Assembly (NCBI RefSeq): GCF_947499295.1
Contig: NZ_CANMNP010000010.1
Coordinates: 1-64,000, forward strand
From: an uncultured Roseibium sp.
GTDB taxonomy: Bacteria; Pseudomonadota; Alphaproteobacteria; Rhizobiales; Stappiaceae
Direction of reading: 5' to 3'
Length of the DNA: 64,000 bases
In this document: positions 47,040-57,947 of the stretch, in pieces
How the letters are laid out: the number at the start of each line of letters is the position of its first letter
How positions within the stretch are numbered: position 1 is the first letter of the stretch
Program-made: the position numbers and the translations under genes
Notes under the pieces: generated by a model
The model's input: only the letters and a program-made list of their open reading frames with translations
Databases searched by the model: none
Told to the model about the DNA's origin: nothing

Positions 47040-47368
47040 CTGGCGCATTTGATGCAAAACGCTGCCGCTGGATCAACCGCAAGTCGCTTGGGCGAAATGT
47101 CTTCGCCGCAATCAACACAGAACCCGTAGTCGCCAACGTCCAGACGATGCAGCGCGGCGTCGATACTTTGTATTTGCGCACGCCGCTGACGCTCGGAAGC
47201 CTGCGCCATTGCTTGTCCCTGAAGTGCATCCATGCGCGACAACCGGCCAACTGATTGTTGATCCAGTGTTACCGGCGCACGTGCCTCTTCTGAGATTTCG
47301 CTAAGTGCTTCCAGTTCAGCTTTCAGCGACTGCAGTTTGGCACGCACGGCGCTTTCATCAATCGGCAT
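47036..47368 (-). CDS. DksA/TraR-type zinc-finger protein
   Basis: 110 residues from ATG 47366-47368; GGAGG stands at the right distance for it and is too close for the two earlier ATGs. A coiled-coil half (SLKAELEALSEISEEARAPV) is followed by the four-Cys finger FCVDCGEDISPKRL with CIKC. Short DksA-like proteins bind the RNA polymerase secondary channel; here the coiled-coil tip lacks a clear DxxDxA motif, so activity like DksA is uncertain. Confidence 0.85.
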   Translation of the reverse strand: MPIDESAVRAKLQSLKAELEALSEISEEARAPVTLDQQSVGRLSRMDALQGQAMAQASERQRRAQIQSIDAALHRLDVGDYGFCVDCGEDISPKRLAVDPAAAFCIKCAS

Positions 47369-47431
47369 CGTCATCCTCCGCAAATGAGGATGACGAATGC
47401 GATTGTTGTTCGCAAGGTCGAAGGGGCGTTG

Positions 47432-48445
47432 TCAGAAATCTTCGAGAACGATTTTACCAACGGTCTTTTGGCTCTCGATCTGTTGATGCGCTTTTCGCAA
47501 ATTTTCTGCACTAATTGGTGAAACAGCGTCTGACAAAGTGGTGCGAACACGTCCCTGATCGACAAGATCAGCAACTTTGGTCAGCAACTTCCCTTGTGCA
47601 TCCATGTCCGCCGTCTGAAACATCGACCGTGTAAACATGAACTCCCAATGGATCGAAACCGCCTTTTGCTTGAAAGGCATAATGCTGAAAGTCTCCGGAT
47701 CGTCTATCAGCAGGAACCTGCCTTGTGGAGCAATCGTTTCAGCGAGATCTTCAAGATGTTGCTCAGTGTGCGTTGTTGAAAAAACCAGGCCAGGTGCATC
47801 TAGTCCCAACTCTTCAAACTGAGGCGCCAGTTTCTGAGAATGGTCTAAGACGTGATGAGCACCCAGTGTCTTGACCCAGGATTGGCTTGCTGAACGTGAA
47901 GCTGTTGCGATCACGTTCAAATCCGTTAACTGGCGCGCGAGCTGGATTGCGATTGATCCGACGCCACCAGCACCGCCTACAATAAGGAGACTTCCTGCGC
48001 CATTGCCGACTTTATCCTGCACCTTAAGGCGATCGAACAAGGCTTCCCACGCAGTAATGGTCGTTAATGGCAAAGCCGCCGCTTCGGCAAAGCCAAGAGA
48101 CTTCGGCTTTCTGCCAACGATCCGCTCGTCAACGAGATGAAACTCCGAATTTGTGCCCGGCCGTGTAATATCACCAGCGTAGTAGACCTCGTCACCGGGC
48201 GAAAAGTCATTAACGTCCGAACCGACTTCGGCAACCACACCTGCAGCGTCGTAACCCAACACGATCGGTTCACCGTTTTCAGATTGCCGCCGCATACGCA
48301 CTTTGGTGTCGACAGGGTTGATTGCGACAGCCCTGATTTCGACCAGCAAATCTCGTCCTTGGGCAGTTGGCTTTGGCAGATTGAATTCTTCCAATGACTT
48401 TTGATCATTCACTGGCAGCGAAGTTGTGTAGCCGATGGCACGCAT
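47432..48445 (-). CDS. Zinc-type alcohol dehydrogenase/quinone oxidoreductase family
   Basis: 337 residues from ATG 48443-48445 behind GGAGA. MDR fold: GROES-like part with VLGYDAAGVVAEVG, NADPH motif LIVGGAGGVGSIAIQLA, but no structural-zinc Cys loop. It is likely an NADPH-dependent enone/quinone reductase of the ZADH_1 group. Divergent from an HxlR regulator, the usual partner for redox-sensing control of such enzymes. Confidence 0.88.
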   Translation of the reverse strand: MRAIGYTTSLPVNDQKSLEEFNLPKPTAQGRDLLVEIRAVAINPVDTKVRMRRQSENGEPIVLGYDAAGVVAEVGSDVNDFSPGDEVYYAGDITRPGTNSEFHLVDERIVGRKPKSLGFAEAAALPLTTITAWEALFDRLKVQDKVGNGAGSLLIVGGAGGVGSIAIQLARQLTDLNVIATASRSASQSWVKTLGAHHVLDHSQKLAPQFEELGLDAPGLVFSTTHTEQHLEDLAETIAPQGRFLLIDDPETFSIMPFKQKAVSIHWEFMFTRSMFQTADMDAQGKLLTKVADLVDQGRVRTTLSDAVSPISAENLRKAHQQIESQKTVGKIVLEDF

Positions 48446-48502
48446 GTCGTTTTCTCCATATTTGCGTACCGGCCAAATTGGACATAATCTAAACTCACGC
48501 AA

Positions 48503-48525
48503 GTATGTACAATTTGGACACATAC
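48503..48525. promoter_or_regulatory. Candidate HxlR operator
   Basis: GTATGT (48503-48508) and ACATAC (48520-48525) are inverted arms spaced 11 bases in the 106-bp divergent gap between the reductase and HxlR genes. Related AATTTGGACA/AAATTGGACA copies lie 35 bases apart. Size and place fit an autoregulated HxlR site. Confidence 0.4.
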
Positions 48526-48551
48526 TGACCGGAACAGTAGATAGTGACAAA

Positions 48552-48956
48552 ATGGATACTATAAACAAGCCGAAAGATAATGGGTCGAAAAGCAGCTATG
48601 ACTGTCACCCGGGATGTGCAGTCGAGGCAGCACTTAGCCTCATCGACGGAAAGTGGAAAGGTGTGATCCTTTTCCTGCTGCTTGATCGGGACGTCATGCG
48701 TTTCAACGAATTCCAAAAGGCATTGCCAAACATCACGCAAAGAGTACTTACATCGCAACTGCGAAGCATGGAGGCAGATGGTCTGATCGATCGTACGGTC
48801 TACCCGGTGGTGCCGCCAAAGGTAGAGTACCGCCTGACCGAACTCGGCCTGTCGCTTGAACCTGTTGTCAAATCACTCGCGGAATGGGGGAACGGTCACA
48901 AAGAGCTTTGGCCATTGGGGTTCAAGCGCGACAGCCATTTGCAAAACACGAGATAG
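48552..48956 (+). CDS. HxlR family transcriptional regulator
   Basis: 134 residues from ATG 48552. Winged HTH of HxlR type: CAVEAALSLIDGKWKGVIL, LPNITQRVLTSQLRSMEADG and PPKVEYRLTELG. Cys residues in DCHPGCAVE near the N terminus could sense electrophiles as in HypR/QorR-type members. Probable regulator of the divergent reductase. Confidence 0.9.
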   Translation: MDTINKPKDNGSKSSYDCHPGCAVEAALSLIDGKWKGVILFLLLDRDVMRFNEFQKALPNITQRVLTSQLRSMEADGLIDRTVYPVVPPKVEYRLTELGLSLEPVVKSLAEWGNGHKELWPLGFKRDSHLQNTR

Positions 48957-49128
48957 TTTTTCTGAATATGCAGGTTTGAATATATCGCACGAGCTTTCGT
49001 GCCGTAAAAAATGGGAGCCACTGAGGGGCTCACACTTCAACATTGCCTATGACGCAATCTTTATTTTGTCTCAGCGAAAAACCGTTGCAAGGATGGCGGT
49101 CAAAGATCTGTTTTCGGAGTACAAAGTC

Positions 49129-49506
49129 ATGCAAAAAAGCTTGAAACCACTGTCATGTGCGGCACTTGTGCTTGCATCCTTGATGGCTGGCAATGCTGTT
49201 GCAGGTGACGTGAAGATCGTTGGAGCTGAAGCAAGGGCGTCGGGTGACAGCTGGACCTTTTCCGTCACACTAGAGCATGATGACACGGGCTGGGATCACT
49301 ATGCCGATCTTTGGCAGGTATTCACACCGGACGGCGACCTTCTGGGAGAACGTGTTCTCCATCATCCCCATGTGGATGAGCAACCCTTCACCAGATCATT
49401 GTCAGGTGTCAAAGTCCCTGAGGGTATCAACGAAGTCGTCATCAAGGCGAGGGATAGCGTTCATGGTGTTTCAGCTCAGGAATTCAGGATCACACTCAAG
49501 CCATGA
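49129..49506 (+). CDS. Small periplasmic beta protein, hypothetical
   Basis: 125 residues from ATG 49129, with GGAG nine bases upstream. Signal peptide ends in AGNAVAGD. The mature part is beta-rich and probably Ig-like: SWTFSVTLEHDDTGWDHYAD, LWQVFTPDG, and VVIKARDSVHGVSAQEFRI. No name can be given. Convergent with the MarC gene. Confidence 0.75.
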   Translation: MQKSLKPLSCAALVLASLMAGNAVAGDVKIVGAEARASGDSWTFSVTLEHDDTGWDHYADLWQVFTPDGDLLGERVLHHPHVDEQPFTRSLSGVKVPEGINEVVIKARDSVHGVSAQEFRITLKP

Positions 49507-49518
49507 ACCGTCTAACTG

Positions 49519-50154
49519 CTAACCCTGAATAAATGCGAGAATACCGTCGGCAACGAATTGAACGGACAATGCAGCAAGCAATACCCCGAGCAGCCGTGTG
49601 ATAACCAACTGTGCGGTGTCCCCTAAAAGGCGTTCAATTTTGTCAGCCAGCAGGAAAGCGCCCAGACAGCTCAACAAAATAATGGCTATGACACCGCCAA
49701 GGCCTGCATAAGTCAGTGTGTCCGGTGCCTGACTGGACAACAGAATAATCGCAGATATTGCAGCAGGTCCGGCAATCAGTGGTATGGCAAGCGGAAAAAT
49801 TGCCAGCTCGTGGATGGAACCCTGATGCGTCTCCGCCTCCATGGCCTTTTCGGCAGTTTCCGATTTGCGCTGCTGCCTTTTGCCAAAAATCATCTCAATT
49901 GCGATCAGGAACAACAAGATACCACCTGCAACGCGGAATGCGGAAACAGAAATGCCAAGTACATTGAGAACAGTTTGACCTGACGCATAAAACACCAGCA
50001 GGATTGCTGCCGCGGTAAGTGTTGCTCTGATGGCAACCCTGCGCCTGTCCGCTTGGCTCATACCGGCAGTGATTGCCAGAAACATCGGGGCCAAACCTAC
50101 CGGGTCAATGGTGACGAACAAGGTCGCAAAAGCATTGATATAATAGTCCATCAT
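49519..50154 (-). CDS. MarC family integral membrane protein
   Basis: 211 residues from ATG 50152-50154 behind GGGGA; earlier and later ATGs are close. Six membrane helices. FVTIDPVGLAPMFLAIT and FPLAIPLIAGPAAISAIIL are the family marks. MarC proteins have no proven function despite the name. Monocistronic, ends 12 bp from the convergent gene. Confidence 0.9.
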   Translation of the reverse strand: MMDYYINAFATLFVTIDPVGLAPMFLAITAGMSQADRRRVAIRATLTAAAILLVFYASGQTVLNVLGISVSAFRVAGGILLFLIAIEMIFGKRQQRKSETAEKAMEAETHQGSIHELAIFPLAIPLIAGPAAISAIILLSSQAPDTLTYAGLGGVIAIILLSCLGAFLLADKIERLLGDTAQLVITRLLGVLLAALSVQFVADGILAFIQG

Positions 50155-50372
50155 TCCCCATTCCCCGGACATTCAATCTGGCCTGATTTCTGTCTTACTA
50201 CAGGGGATTGGTGACCGCGACGACCCACATCGGCGAAATCATTTTTCGACCCTGTGTATACTGTCTGTAAGTAACTGTTTTTGTTGCTTTTTAACTCTGA
50301 CGCAAAACAGTCATTTATTTGGTTCTGATGATTGAATCGGATATAAAAGACGCAGCAATAACAATTAAATGA

Positions 50373-53198
50373 GTGTCTTCCTTGGCCGACCAGGACAACA
50401 GCACCCCTTCGGACGGATTTTCGTCCGATATCAAACCGGTTTCCATTGTCGACGAAATGAAGAGCAGCTACCTCGATTACGCGATGAGCGTGATCGTATC
50501 GCGTGCGCTTCCTGATGTCAGAGACGGACTAAAGCCGGTGCATCGGCGCATCCTCTATTCGATGCACGAGAATGGCTATGAGTGGAACAAGCCATACCGC
50601 AAGTCGGCGCGCGTGGTCGGTGACGTCATGGGTAAATATCACCCACATGGCGACAGCGCGATTTACGATGCATTGGTTCGCATGGCGCAGAATTTTTCTC
50701 TGCGCCTGCCGTTGATAGACGGACAAGGCAACTTCGGATCGATTGACGGCGACCCGGCGGCAGCTATGCGCTACACGGAATGCCGGCTGGAAAAGGTGGC
50801 CCACAGACTCCTTGACGATATCGACAAGGAAACCGTCGACTTTCAGGAAAACTATGACAATTCCGAAAGCGAACCGGTTGTCCTGCCGGCAAAATTTCCA
50901 AACCTTCTTGTCAACGGTGCCGGCGGTATTGCAGTCGGCATGGCCACGAACATTCCACCGCACAACCTGGGAGAAGTCATCGACGCTGCCATTGCCATAA
51001 TGGAAAATCCGGCGATGTCGCTGGAGGAGTTGATGCAGATCGTGCCCGGCCCGGACTTCCCGACTGGCGGTATGATTCTTGGGCGTTCAGGTATCCGCAA
51101 TGCCTATGAAAGTGGGCGCGGCTCTGTCGTCATGCGGGCAAAGGTGGATATCGAGGAGGTCCGCAAGGACCGCAACGCTTTGATCGTCACGGAAATTCCG
51201 TATCAGGTCAACAAATCGACCATGATTGAGAAGATTGCTGAGCTCGTGCGCGACAAGCGCATTGAGGGCATTTCCGATATCCGGGACGAAAGCGACCGCT
51301 CCGGCATGCGGGTCGTTATTGAACTCAAGCGAGATGCGGTCCCGGATGTTGTCCTGAACCAGCTCTATCGCTTCAGTCAGCTGCAAACGTCCTTTGGCGC
51401 CAATATGGTGGCACTCAATGGCGGCAAGCCGGAGCAGATGAACCTGTCCGACATGTTGCATGCCTTTGTCGCTTTCCGCGAAGAGGTCATACAGCGCAGG
51501 ACGCGTTATCTCCTCAAGAAAGCGCGCGATCGTGCGCATATCTTGGTTGGTCTGGGTATCGCTGTTGAAAACATCGACGAGGTCATCAAGCTGATCCGGG
51601 CTGCACCCGATCCGGCGACTGCTCGGGCCCAGTTGATGGAACGAAACTGGCCGGCACGTGACGTGGAAGCGTTGATCCGCTTGATCGATGATCCCCGCCA
51701 CATGGTTCAGGAAGATGGTACCTACAAACTGTCTGAAGAACAGGCCAGAGCCATTCTCGAGCTCAGACTCCAGCGCCTGACGGCAATGGGCCGCGACGAA
51801 ATTGAGGAAGAGCTGAACAAGATTGGTGCAGAAATTTCCGATTTTCTCGACATCCTGCGCTCGCGTGCGCGTATTCAGGATATCGTCAGAACGGAAATGC
51901 TTGAGATCAAGGAAGAATTCGCGACGCCGCGACGGACGGAAATTGTCGAAGGCGGCGCGGATTTCGACGACGAAGACCTGATCCAACGCGAAGATATGGT
52001 CGTGACCGTTTCTCACAGCGGATATATCAAGCGAGTTCCTTTGGCCACCTATCGTGCACAACGACGCGGCGGCAAAGGCCGATCCGGAATGGCAACAAAG
52101 GAAGAGGATTTCGTCACCCGTCTTTTCGTTGCGAACACCCATACACCGGTGCTCTTCTTCTCGTCACGCGGCATTTGTTACAAGATGAAGGTCTGGCGAC
52201 TACCTCTTGGAAGCCCAACCTCGCGAGGCAAGGCACTCGTCAATATGCTGCCTCTCGCGCAGGGCGAACAGATTACGTCGATACTTCCATTGCCAGAGGA
52301 CGAAGACAGCTGGGCCAATCTTGATGTTATGTTTGCAACGGTGCGAGGCACCGTCCGGCGTAACAAGCTTTCTGACTTCGTCAACATCAACCGAAATGGC
52401 AAGATTGCCATGAAGCTGGAGGACGGCGACGGTATTGTCGGTGTCGACACCTGTTCCGAACACGACGATGTCATGCTGACCACCAATTATGGCCAGTGCA
52501 TCCGTTTCCCGGCTACTGACGTGCGCGTCTTTGCCGGCAGAAACTCAGTTGGTGTTCGAGGCATCAGGCTTGCGGATGGCGACTGCGTCATATCAATGCA
52601 GATCCTGCACCATATCGATGTCGATGCGGAAGAGCGCGCCGCCTATCTCAAGCTTTCTCGCGCTATGCGCGGTGAAGCGGACGAAAATGCGAATGGAGCG
52701 GATGAGGACGGTGTTGTCGCCGGTGAGCTGCCTCAAGAACGGTACGCTCAAATGAGCGCAGCTGAACAGATCATTCTAACCATTTCCGAAAACGGCTACG
52801 GCAAACGGACTTCGTCATTTGAATACCGCGTTACCGGCCGTGGCGGCAAGGGCATCACGGCGATGGCCGTCAACAACAGAAATGGTGGATTGATCGCATC
52901 CTTCCCGGTGGAGGAAAGCCATCAGATAATGCTTGTCACAGATGGCGGTCAGTTGATCCGGTGTCCTGTAGATGGCATTCGCATCGCGGGCAGGGCAACA
53001 CAAGGTGTCATTGTCTTCAAGACCGCTGACGATGAAAAGGTAGTGGCTGTTGAAGGGATTTCGGAAGTCGATGAAGAAGACGTCATCGAAGAAGAAGTAG
53101 AAGGCGCCGAAAACGGAGAAAACAGCGAAGACAGTGCTAAATCCGCGGACACTGATGACAGCTCTCCAGATCCGGAAGGAACTCCGCCGGAAAGCTGA
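50373..53198 (+). CDS. gyrA: DNA gyrase subunit A
   Basis: 941 residues, start GTG 50373. Active Tyr in [10 protein letters not shown]; quinolone region reads [17 protein letters not shown], with the Ser and Asp of sensitive enzymes. GyrA box QRRGGKG is present in the C-terminal domain. The tail of about 45 residues is very acidic ([20 protein letters not shown]). It begins the usual gyrA-coaD-ppi-ppi-queA-tgt cluster, though one small minus-strand gene intervenes. Confidence 0.97.
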   Translation: MSSLADQDNSTPSDGFSSDIKPVSIVDEMKSSYLDYAMSVIVSRALPDVRDGLKPVHRRILYSMHENGYEWNKPYRKSARVVGDVMGKYHPHGDSAIYDALVRMAQNFSLRLPLIDGQGNFGSIDGDPAAAMRYTECRLEKVAHRLLDDIDKETVDFQENYDNSESEPVVLPAKFPNLLVNGAGGIAVGMATNIPPHNLGEVIDAAIAIMENPAMSLEELMQIVPGPDFPTGGMILGRSGIRNAYESGRGSVVMRAKVDIEEVRKDRNALIVTEIPYQVNKSTMIEKIAELVRDKRIEGISDIRDESDRSGMRVVIELKRDAVPDVVLNQLYRFSQLQTSFGANMVALNGGKPEQMNLSDMLHAFVAFREEVIQRRTRYLLKKARDRAHILVGLGIAVENIDEVIKLIRAAPDPATARAQLMERNWPARDVEALIRLIDDPRHMVQEDGTYKLSEEQARAILELRLQRLTAMGRDEIEEELNKIGAEISDFLDILRSRARIQDIVRTEMLEIKEEFATPRRTEIVEGGADFDDEDLIQREDMVVTVSHSGYIKRVPLATYRAQRRGGKGRSGMATKEEDFVTRLFVANTHTPVLFFSSRGICYKMKVWRLPLGSPTSRGKALVNMLPLAQGEQITSILPLPEDEDSWANLDVMFATVRGTVRRNKLSDFVNINRNGKIAMKLEDGDGIVGVDTCSEHDDVMLTTNYGQCIRFPATDVRVFAGRNSVGVRGIRLADGDCVISMQILHHIDVDAEERAAYLKLSRAMRGEADENANGADEDGVVAGELPQERYAQMSAAEQIILTISENGYGKRTSSFEYRVTGRGGKGITAMAVNNRNGGLIASFPVEESHQIMLVTDGGQLIRCPVDGIRIAGRATQGVIVFKTADDEKVVAVEGISEVDEEDVIEEEVEGAENGENSEDSAKSADTDDSSPDPEGTPPES

Positions 53199-53225
53199 TA
53201 GAGCCAAACAATCGCCTAAAACGAC

Positions 53226-53260
53226 AACAGCGGCCAGGGTGGAACCTGAGCCGCTGTTTG
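53226..53260 (+). terminator. gyrA terminator
   Basis: AACAGCGGC (53226-53234) pairs with GCCGCTGTT (53250-53258), followed by a T-rich TTTG. 28 bp after the gyrA stop. Confidence 0.65.
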
Positions 53261-53289
53261 CCGTAGGGGAGGGAGGTCTTTGGTAAGAC

Positions 53290-53706
53290 TTAGTTTGCCG
53301 TCGGGTAACGGGCCAAAATTGTTTCGTTTACGGATGGTGTCTGTTTCTCAACAGTAACGAAAGAAACGTTGCGGACCTTGCTTGCGCCGGTCAATTCCGC
53401 CGCGCAGTCTTCTGTCCAGGCACCCCATGCCTGAGTTTCACAGCCATTGGCTGATTGGGTAATTGCTGCACGATCACCTTTCGTGGCCATCATGCCTTGA
53501 GTTGCCAGGCTGTTCAGGTCCTGAGCCTGCGAGGCATTGCTCGGGTGCATCGTCATTACGCCCGCTGCAATCATCGTCAGCAACGCCAGCGTAAAGATGG
53601 CAACCATTTTGAAGTTGGCCACCGGATCAACGGCCCTGGCCTGAATAATAAATGACTTTGCCGCGCTATGGTCTGCGGTTCGGTCAATTGTTTCGTAGCT
53701 CCTCAT
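53290..53706 (-). CDS. Single-span membrane protein, hypothetical
   Basis: 138 residues. A cytosolic basic lead of about 32, one membrane helix (FKMVAIFTLALLTMIAAGVM) and a periplasmic part with two Cys (NGCETQAW, EDCAAEL). The sequence KGDRAAITQSANGCETQAWG is not one I can name. Two cysteines may form a disulfide. Confidence 0.75.
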   Translation of the reverse strand: MRSYETIDRTADHSAAKSFIIQARAVDPVANFKMVAIFTLALLTMIAAGVMTMHPSNASQAQDLNSLATQGMMATKGDRAAITQSANGCETQAWGAWTEDCAAELTGASKVRNVSFVTVEKQTPSVNETILARYPTAN

Positions 53707-53871
53707 TGTCTTGGCTCCTGCTCACGCCATCTGTTTTCGATGAAGCCACTTTGCCTCATGGAAGAAAAGACGGATGTGATGACCGTCACAAAATGTCAGT
53801 TGCCCGCAAAAATTCGAATGTACTTGGGCTTTGGCTTGTGAGCGGAGAATTGGCGGAGTATTGAAGATGCC

Positions 53872-54378
53872 ATGACTCGTATAGCGCTTTATCCCGGTTC
53901 GTTTGATCCGGTCACAAACGGCCACATGGATATTCTACGCCAGGCACTCGCCTTGGCCGACAAGGTGGTGGTGGCTATTGGGATCCATCCCGGCAAAACC
54001 CCTCTTTTCTCTTTCGAAGAACGCGTTGAGCTGCTCCATGCGTCTGCAAGAGTTGAATTCAGTCCCGAGGAAACGGCGCGGATTGAAGTGATTTCATTTT
54101 CCGATCTGGTGATTAACACTGCAAGAACGCAAGGCGCGGCCTATCTTGTGCGTGGTCTTCGAGACGGAACCGACCTTGACTATGAGATGCAAATGGCAGG
54201 CATGAACGGCACGCTTGAGCCGGGGATCAAGACGGTCTTTTTGCCTGCATCACCGGCAGTGCGCCACATCACGGCCACGTTAGTGCGTCAAATCGCAAAA
54301 ATGGGCGGAGAAATCTCCGCGTTTGTACCGGAGCCTGTTGCCGAGCCTCTCAGACATCGGGCATTACCCGGTTCATGA
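53872..54378 (+). CDS. coaD: Phosphopantetheine adenylyltransferase
   Basis: 168 residues. Nucleotidyltransferase motif [15 protein letters not shown] and ATP motif [13 protein letters not shown], ending region [16 protein letters not shown] replaces the ISSSxVR loop. Transfers AMP from ATP to phosphopantetheine in CoA synthesis. First gene of the plus-strand run to tgt. Confidence 0.95.
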   Translation: MTRIALYPGSFDPVTNGHMDILRQALALADKVVVAIGIHPGKTPLFSFEERVELLHASARVEFSPEETARIEVISFSDLVINTARTQGAAYLVRGLRDGTDLDYEMQMAGMNGTLEPGIKTVFLPASPAVRHITATLVRQIAKMGGEISAFVPEPVAEPLRHRALPGS

Positions 54379-54414
54379 TTGAAATTTCTCTGACCTGAAC
54401 CTTAGGAGTCTCCA

Positions 54415-54951
54415 GTGTCACGATTGTTTACAGTTTTCGCCGTTCTGGCGTCGTTTCTGATCCTGCCGGTTTTCGGTGCCCAGGCGGCAGATCCCGAGAA
54501 CACCCTTTACCTCGACCTGAAAGATGGACGGGTTACGATCGAGCTTCGGCCGGACGTTGCCCCCAACCACGTTGAGCGCATCAAGCAATTGACACGCGAT
54601 GGTTTCTACGACGGCATCGTCTTTCACAGGGTGATTGATGGGTTCATGGCCCAAACCGGTGATCCGACTGGAACCGGAAGTGGGGGATCGAATCTTCCCG
54701 ACATAGCAGCTGAATTCAGCAATGCATCTTTCAAACGCGGCACGCTTGGCATGGCTCGTGCCTCAGATCCAAACAGCGCCAACTCGCAATTCTTCATCAT
54801 GTTCAACGATGGCGGCTGGTTGAACGGACAATACACCGTATTCGGTGAAGTCGTTGATGGCATGGATGTCGTTGACAAGATCACCCGCGGCGAACCGCCC
54901 GCAAACCCGGATAAAATCATCAAAATGCAGGTCGCCGCTGACGCCGGCTAG
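54415..54951 (+). CDS. Periplasmic cyclophilin-type peptidyl-prolyl isomerase
   Basis: 178 residues from GTG 54415. Signal peptide through VFGAQA. Cyclophilin core FYDGIVFHRVIDGFMAQTGD, then NSQFFIMFND and YTVFGEVVDGMD. Acts on proline bonds of exported proteins. Gene duplicate of the next one; the two are about 60-70 percent alike by eye. Confidence 0.93.
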   Translation: MSRLFTVFAVLASFLILPVFGAQAADPENTLYLDLKDGRVTIELRPDVAPNHVERIKQLTRDGFYDGIVFHRVIDGFMAQTGDPTGTGSGGSNLPDIAAEFSNASFKRGTLGMARASDPNSANSQFFIMFNDGGWLNGQYTVFGEVVDGMDVVDKITRGEPPANPDKIIKMQVAADAG

Positions 54952-54993
54952 CCTTCTCAACAACGCCTTTTTAGGACTCAAGGAGCGAATTAA

Positions 54994-55467
54994 ATGGCTG
55001 AAATCAAAGATGCCGAAAACACGTTGATCATGGAAACCAACCAGGGTCAGGTTGTTATAGAACTGAAACCCGACCTTGCACCGACACATGTCGCTCGGAT
55101 CAAGGAACTTGTCCGCGAAGGCTTTTATGACGGCATCGTGTTTCACCGTGTCATTGATGGTTTCATGGCCCAGACCGGTTGTCCGCAAGGAACAGGAACT
55201 GGCGGTTCAGGTCAAAAACTGAAGGCCGAGTTCAGCCAGGAAAAACACATCCGCGGCACATGTTCCATGGCACGTGCCATGGATCCCAACTCCGGCGACA
55301 GCCAGTTTTTCATCTGCTTTACCGACGCACCCTGGCTTGATGGTCAGTACACGGTTTGGGGTGTCGTGATCGACGGTATGGACAATGTCGACAAGATCAA
55401 GCGCGGCGAACCTGTGGTCGATCCCGACAATATCGTTTCTTTGAAGGTCGCGGCCGACGCGGCCTGA
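54994..55467 (+). CDS. ppiB: Cytoplasmic cyclophilin-type peptidyl-prolyl isomerase
   Basis: 157 residues from ATG 54994 with AAGGAG upstream and no signal peptide. Same core (FYDGIVFHRVIDGFMAQTG, DSQFFICFTD). Cytosolic paralog of the preceding enzyme, 42 bp downstream; followed by a terminator. Confidence 0.93.
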   Translation: MAEIKDAENTLIMETNQGQVVIELKPDLAPTHVARIKELVREGFYDGIVFHRVIDGFMAQTGCPQGTGTGGSGQKLKAEFSQEKHIRGTCSMARAMDPNSGDSQFFICFTDAPWLDGQYTVWGVVIDGMDNVDKIKRGEPVVDPDNIVSLKVAADAA

Positions 55468-55495
55468 CTCAAAATTTTCCAGGTATAGCGATCGA

Positions 55496-55526
55496 AACGG
55501 CGCGGCAAAATTTGTCGCGCCGTTTT
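55496..55526 (+). terminator. Terminator after ppiB
   Basis: AACGGCGCG (55496-55504) pairs with CGCGCCGTT (55516-55524) and runs into TTTT. Confidence 0.9.
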
Positions 55527-55669
55527 GGGTGGTGCCGTATTTGGGCTCCTTGAGTTGACCGGATCCCGATCGCCCTTTATGAGCCGCTGACCTGATCCTG
55601 TCCCGTTCACTTCAATCAGAGCTGTTCTCGTATTTCGGCAGCTTAATACCAGCGAAAAACCTGAGCGTT

Positions 55670-56743
55670 ATGCGTGTTGATACTTTTGATTTTGACCTCC
55701 CAAACGAGCGGATCGCATTGCGCCCGGCAAGGCCACGAGATTCAGCGCGTATGCTCGTAGTCAAGCCAGGTGAGTACGATCCGCTAACCGACAAGGGTAT
55801 AAGGGATCTGACCAGTATTTTAGAGCCCGGTGATGCCCTCGTGTTCAACGATACCCGGGTCATTCCTGCGCAACTTGAAGGAACGCGCTTGCGTGGTGAT
55901 ATCAGCGCTGGAGTGGGTGCAACGCTTCACATGCGGACCGGTTCAAGCAGCTGGAAGGCTTTTGTCCGTCCTGCAAAGAAGCTTCAGGTTGGCGACACCA
56001 TCCTATTCGAAGGATTTGGAGCAAGACTGACTGCTGAAGTCGCTGAAAAATCTGATGGTGGCGAAGTTCTTTTGGTTTTTGACCAAGATGGCCCCGCACT
56101 TGATGCGGCAATCGCAGCTGTCGGGCACATTCCTCTTCCACCTTACATCGCACAAAAACGTGGCGAAGATGAACAGGATCGCAAGGACTACCAGACAATT
56201 TTTGCCGAAAAGGATGGCGCCGTTGCGGCCCCGACGGCCGGCCTGCATTTTACTTCGGACCTTCTTCAGGCTTTGACACAGCATGGGGTGGAACAGCACT
56301 GCGTAACGCTGCATGTCGGTGCAGGAACGTTTCTTCCAGTTAAGGCAGAGGACACCAACGACCACAAGATGCACGCCGAGTGGGGAGAAATCTCAGAAGA
56401 TACCGCAGAGGCGCTAAGGGCGGTGAAAGCACGCGGCAACAAGGTCGTAAGTGTCGGAACAACATCACTGCGGATTCTGGAGAGCTCTGCTCAAATCACT
56501 GGTGAAATCACGGCGTTTGCCGGCGAAACAGCAATCTTTATCACTCCGGGTTATCGCTTCCTCGCAATTGATGCTCTCATGACCAATTTCCATCTTCCGC
56601 GATCCACGTTGTTCATGCTTGTGTCAGCGTTTTCCGGACTTGAGACAATGCGCGCTGCATATCAACACGCGATCGAACATGAATACCGCTTCTATAGCTA
56701 TGGCGACGCCTCACTGCTGTTCCCACAGCACGGCGCGGTTTAG
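55670..56743 (+). CDS. queA: tRNA preQ1(34) S-adenosylmethionine ribosyltransferase-isomerase
   Basis: 357 residues. Marks: [20 protein letters not shown] at the start, [36 protein letters not shown] and [18 protein letters not shown]. Makes epoxyqueuosine in tRNA. Lies 7 bp before tgt, the preceding step of the pathway. Confidence 0.96.
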   Translation: MRVDTFDFDLPNERIALRPARPRDSARMLVVKPGEYDPLTDKGIRDLTSILEPGDALVFNDTRVIPAQLEGTRLRGDISAGVGATLHMRTGSSSWKAFVRPAKKLQVGDTILFEGFGARLTAEVAEKSDGGEVLLVFDQDGPALDAAIAAVGHIPLPPYIAQKRGEDEQDRKDYQTIFAEKDGAVAAPTAGLHFTSDLLQALTQHGVEQHCVTLHVGAGTFLPVKAEDTNDHKMHAEWGEISEDTAEALRAVKARGNKVVSVGTTSLRILESSAQITGEITAFAGETAIFITPGYRFLAIDALMTNFHLPRSTLFMLVSAFSGLETMRAAYQHAIEHEYRFYSYGDASLLFPQHGAV

Positions 56744-56750
56744 GAAAATC

Positions 56751-57902
56751 ATGACCGAGCAGAACAAAAAGTTTGGTTTCAAGCTGATCTCAACCGACGG
56801 GATGGCACGCCGGGGAGAAATAACAACGCCCCATGGAGTGGTTCGCACACCCGCCTTTATGCCCGTTGGCACACAGGCAACGGTGAAGGCAATGTATCCT
56901 GAACAGGTTCGCGAAACCGGTTCGGATGTTGTTCTTGGCAACACCTATCACTTGATGCTTCGACCATCGGCCGAGCGGGTCGAAAGACTTGGTGGATTGC
57001 ACAAGTTCATGAACTGGCCGCACACCATCCTGACAGACAGTGGCGGATTTCAGGTGATGTCTCTCGCACAATTGCGCAAACTGGATGAGGATGGTGTCCG
57101 GTTTCAAAGCCACATTGATGGTTCCAGGCATCACCTGACACCGGAGCGCTCGGTCGAGATACAGGGCTTGCTTGGTTCAGATATTCAGATGCAGCTTGAT
57201 GAGTGCATCAAGCTTCCAAGCCCGAAAGAAGAAGTTCAGCGCGCCATGGAACTGTCTCTGAGATGGGCAGAACGTTCTCGCAGGCAATTTGAAGACATGA
57301 ACGGTCCACACAAGGGGCAAGGGCTGTACGGGATCGTGCAAGGTGGTGACCAACCTGACCTGCGTATCCGGTCCGCGCAGGAACTGGGAAAAATACCGTT
57401 TGAAGGGTTTTCCGTTGGCGGACTTGCTGTAGGAGAGCCACAAGAAGTCATGTTGAGCATGCTCGACATTACAACACCAGTCATGCCGATTGATAAGCCT
57501 CGGTACCTCATGGGTGTGGGCACGCCTGATGATCTTCTTGAAAGTGTCAAACGCGGTATCGATCAGTTCGATTGCGTCATGCCAACACGGGCAGGCCGAC
57601 ATGGCTTGGCCTATACCCGTTTCGGCAAGGTCAATCTGAAAAACGCGCGTCACCAAGACGACCCGAGACCCCTAGATGAAGAGAGCAGCTGTCCTGCATC
57701 AAGCACTTACAGCAGGGCCTATCTGCATCACCTTGTTCGCTCTGGCGAGGGGCTCGCGGGCATGCTGTTGACCTGGAACAACATTGCTTACTACCAACAG
57801 CTTATGCAGGGCATGCGCGATGCCATTGAATCTGGACGTTTTGACGACTTTTATTCAAAAACCAAAGAGGATTGGGCACGGGGAGATATTCCCGCACTCT
57901 AG
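56751..57902 (+). CDS. tgt: tRNA-guanine transglycosylase
   Basis: 383 residues from ATG 56751. Nucleophile region [18 protein letters not shown] Asp and [23 protein letters not shown] are standard. In the zinc-binding stretch where Zymomonas and Escherichia enzymes have CxCxxC, this one reads [19 protein letters not shown], keeping one Cys only. This is a form I recall from Rhizobiales, so probably natural. Exchanges guanine 34 for preQ1. Confidence 0.94.
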   Translation: MTEQNKKFGFKLISTDGMARRGEITTPHGVVRTPAFMPVGTQATVKAMYPEQVRETGSDVVLGNTYHLMLRPSAERVERLGGLHKFMNWPHTILTDSGGFQVMSLAQLRKLDEDGVRFQSHIDGSRHHLTPERSVEIQGLLGSDIQMQLDECIKLPSPKEEVQRAMELSLRWAERSRRQFEDMNGPHKGQGLYGIVQGGDQPDLRIRSAQELGKIPFEGFSVGGLAVGEPQEVMLSMLDITTPVMPIDKPRYLMGVGTPDDLLESVKRGIDQFDCVMPTRAGRHGLAYTRFGKVNLKNARHQDDPRPLDEESSCPASSTYSRAYLHHLVRSGEGLAGMLLTWNNIAYYQQLMQGMRDAIESGRFDDFYSKTKEDWARGDIPAL

Positions 57903-57947
57903 AGCGGCGTTTTTGGAACGACAGTAAAGCGCTTTTATCAAACGAGG

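Noticed and set aside
50373-53198. Quinolone-resistance change in gyrA
   Set aside because: The critical Ser and Asp of the GDSAIYD segment are those of sensitive enzymes.
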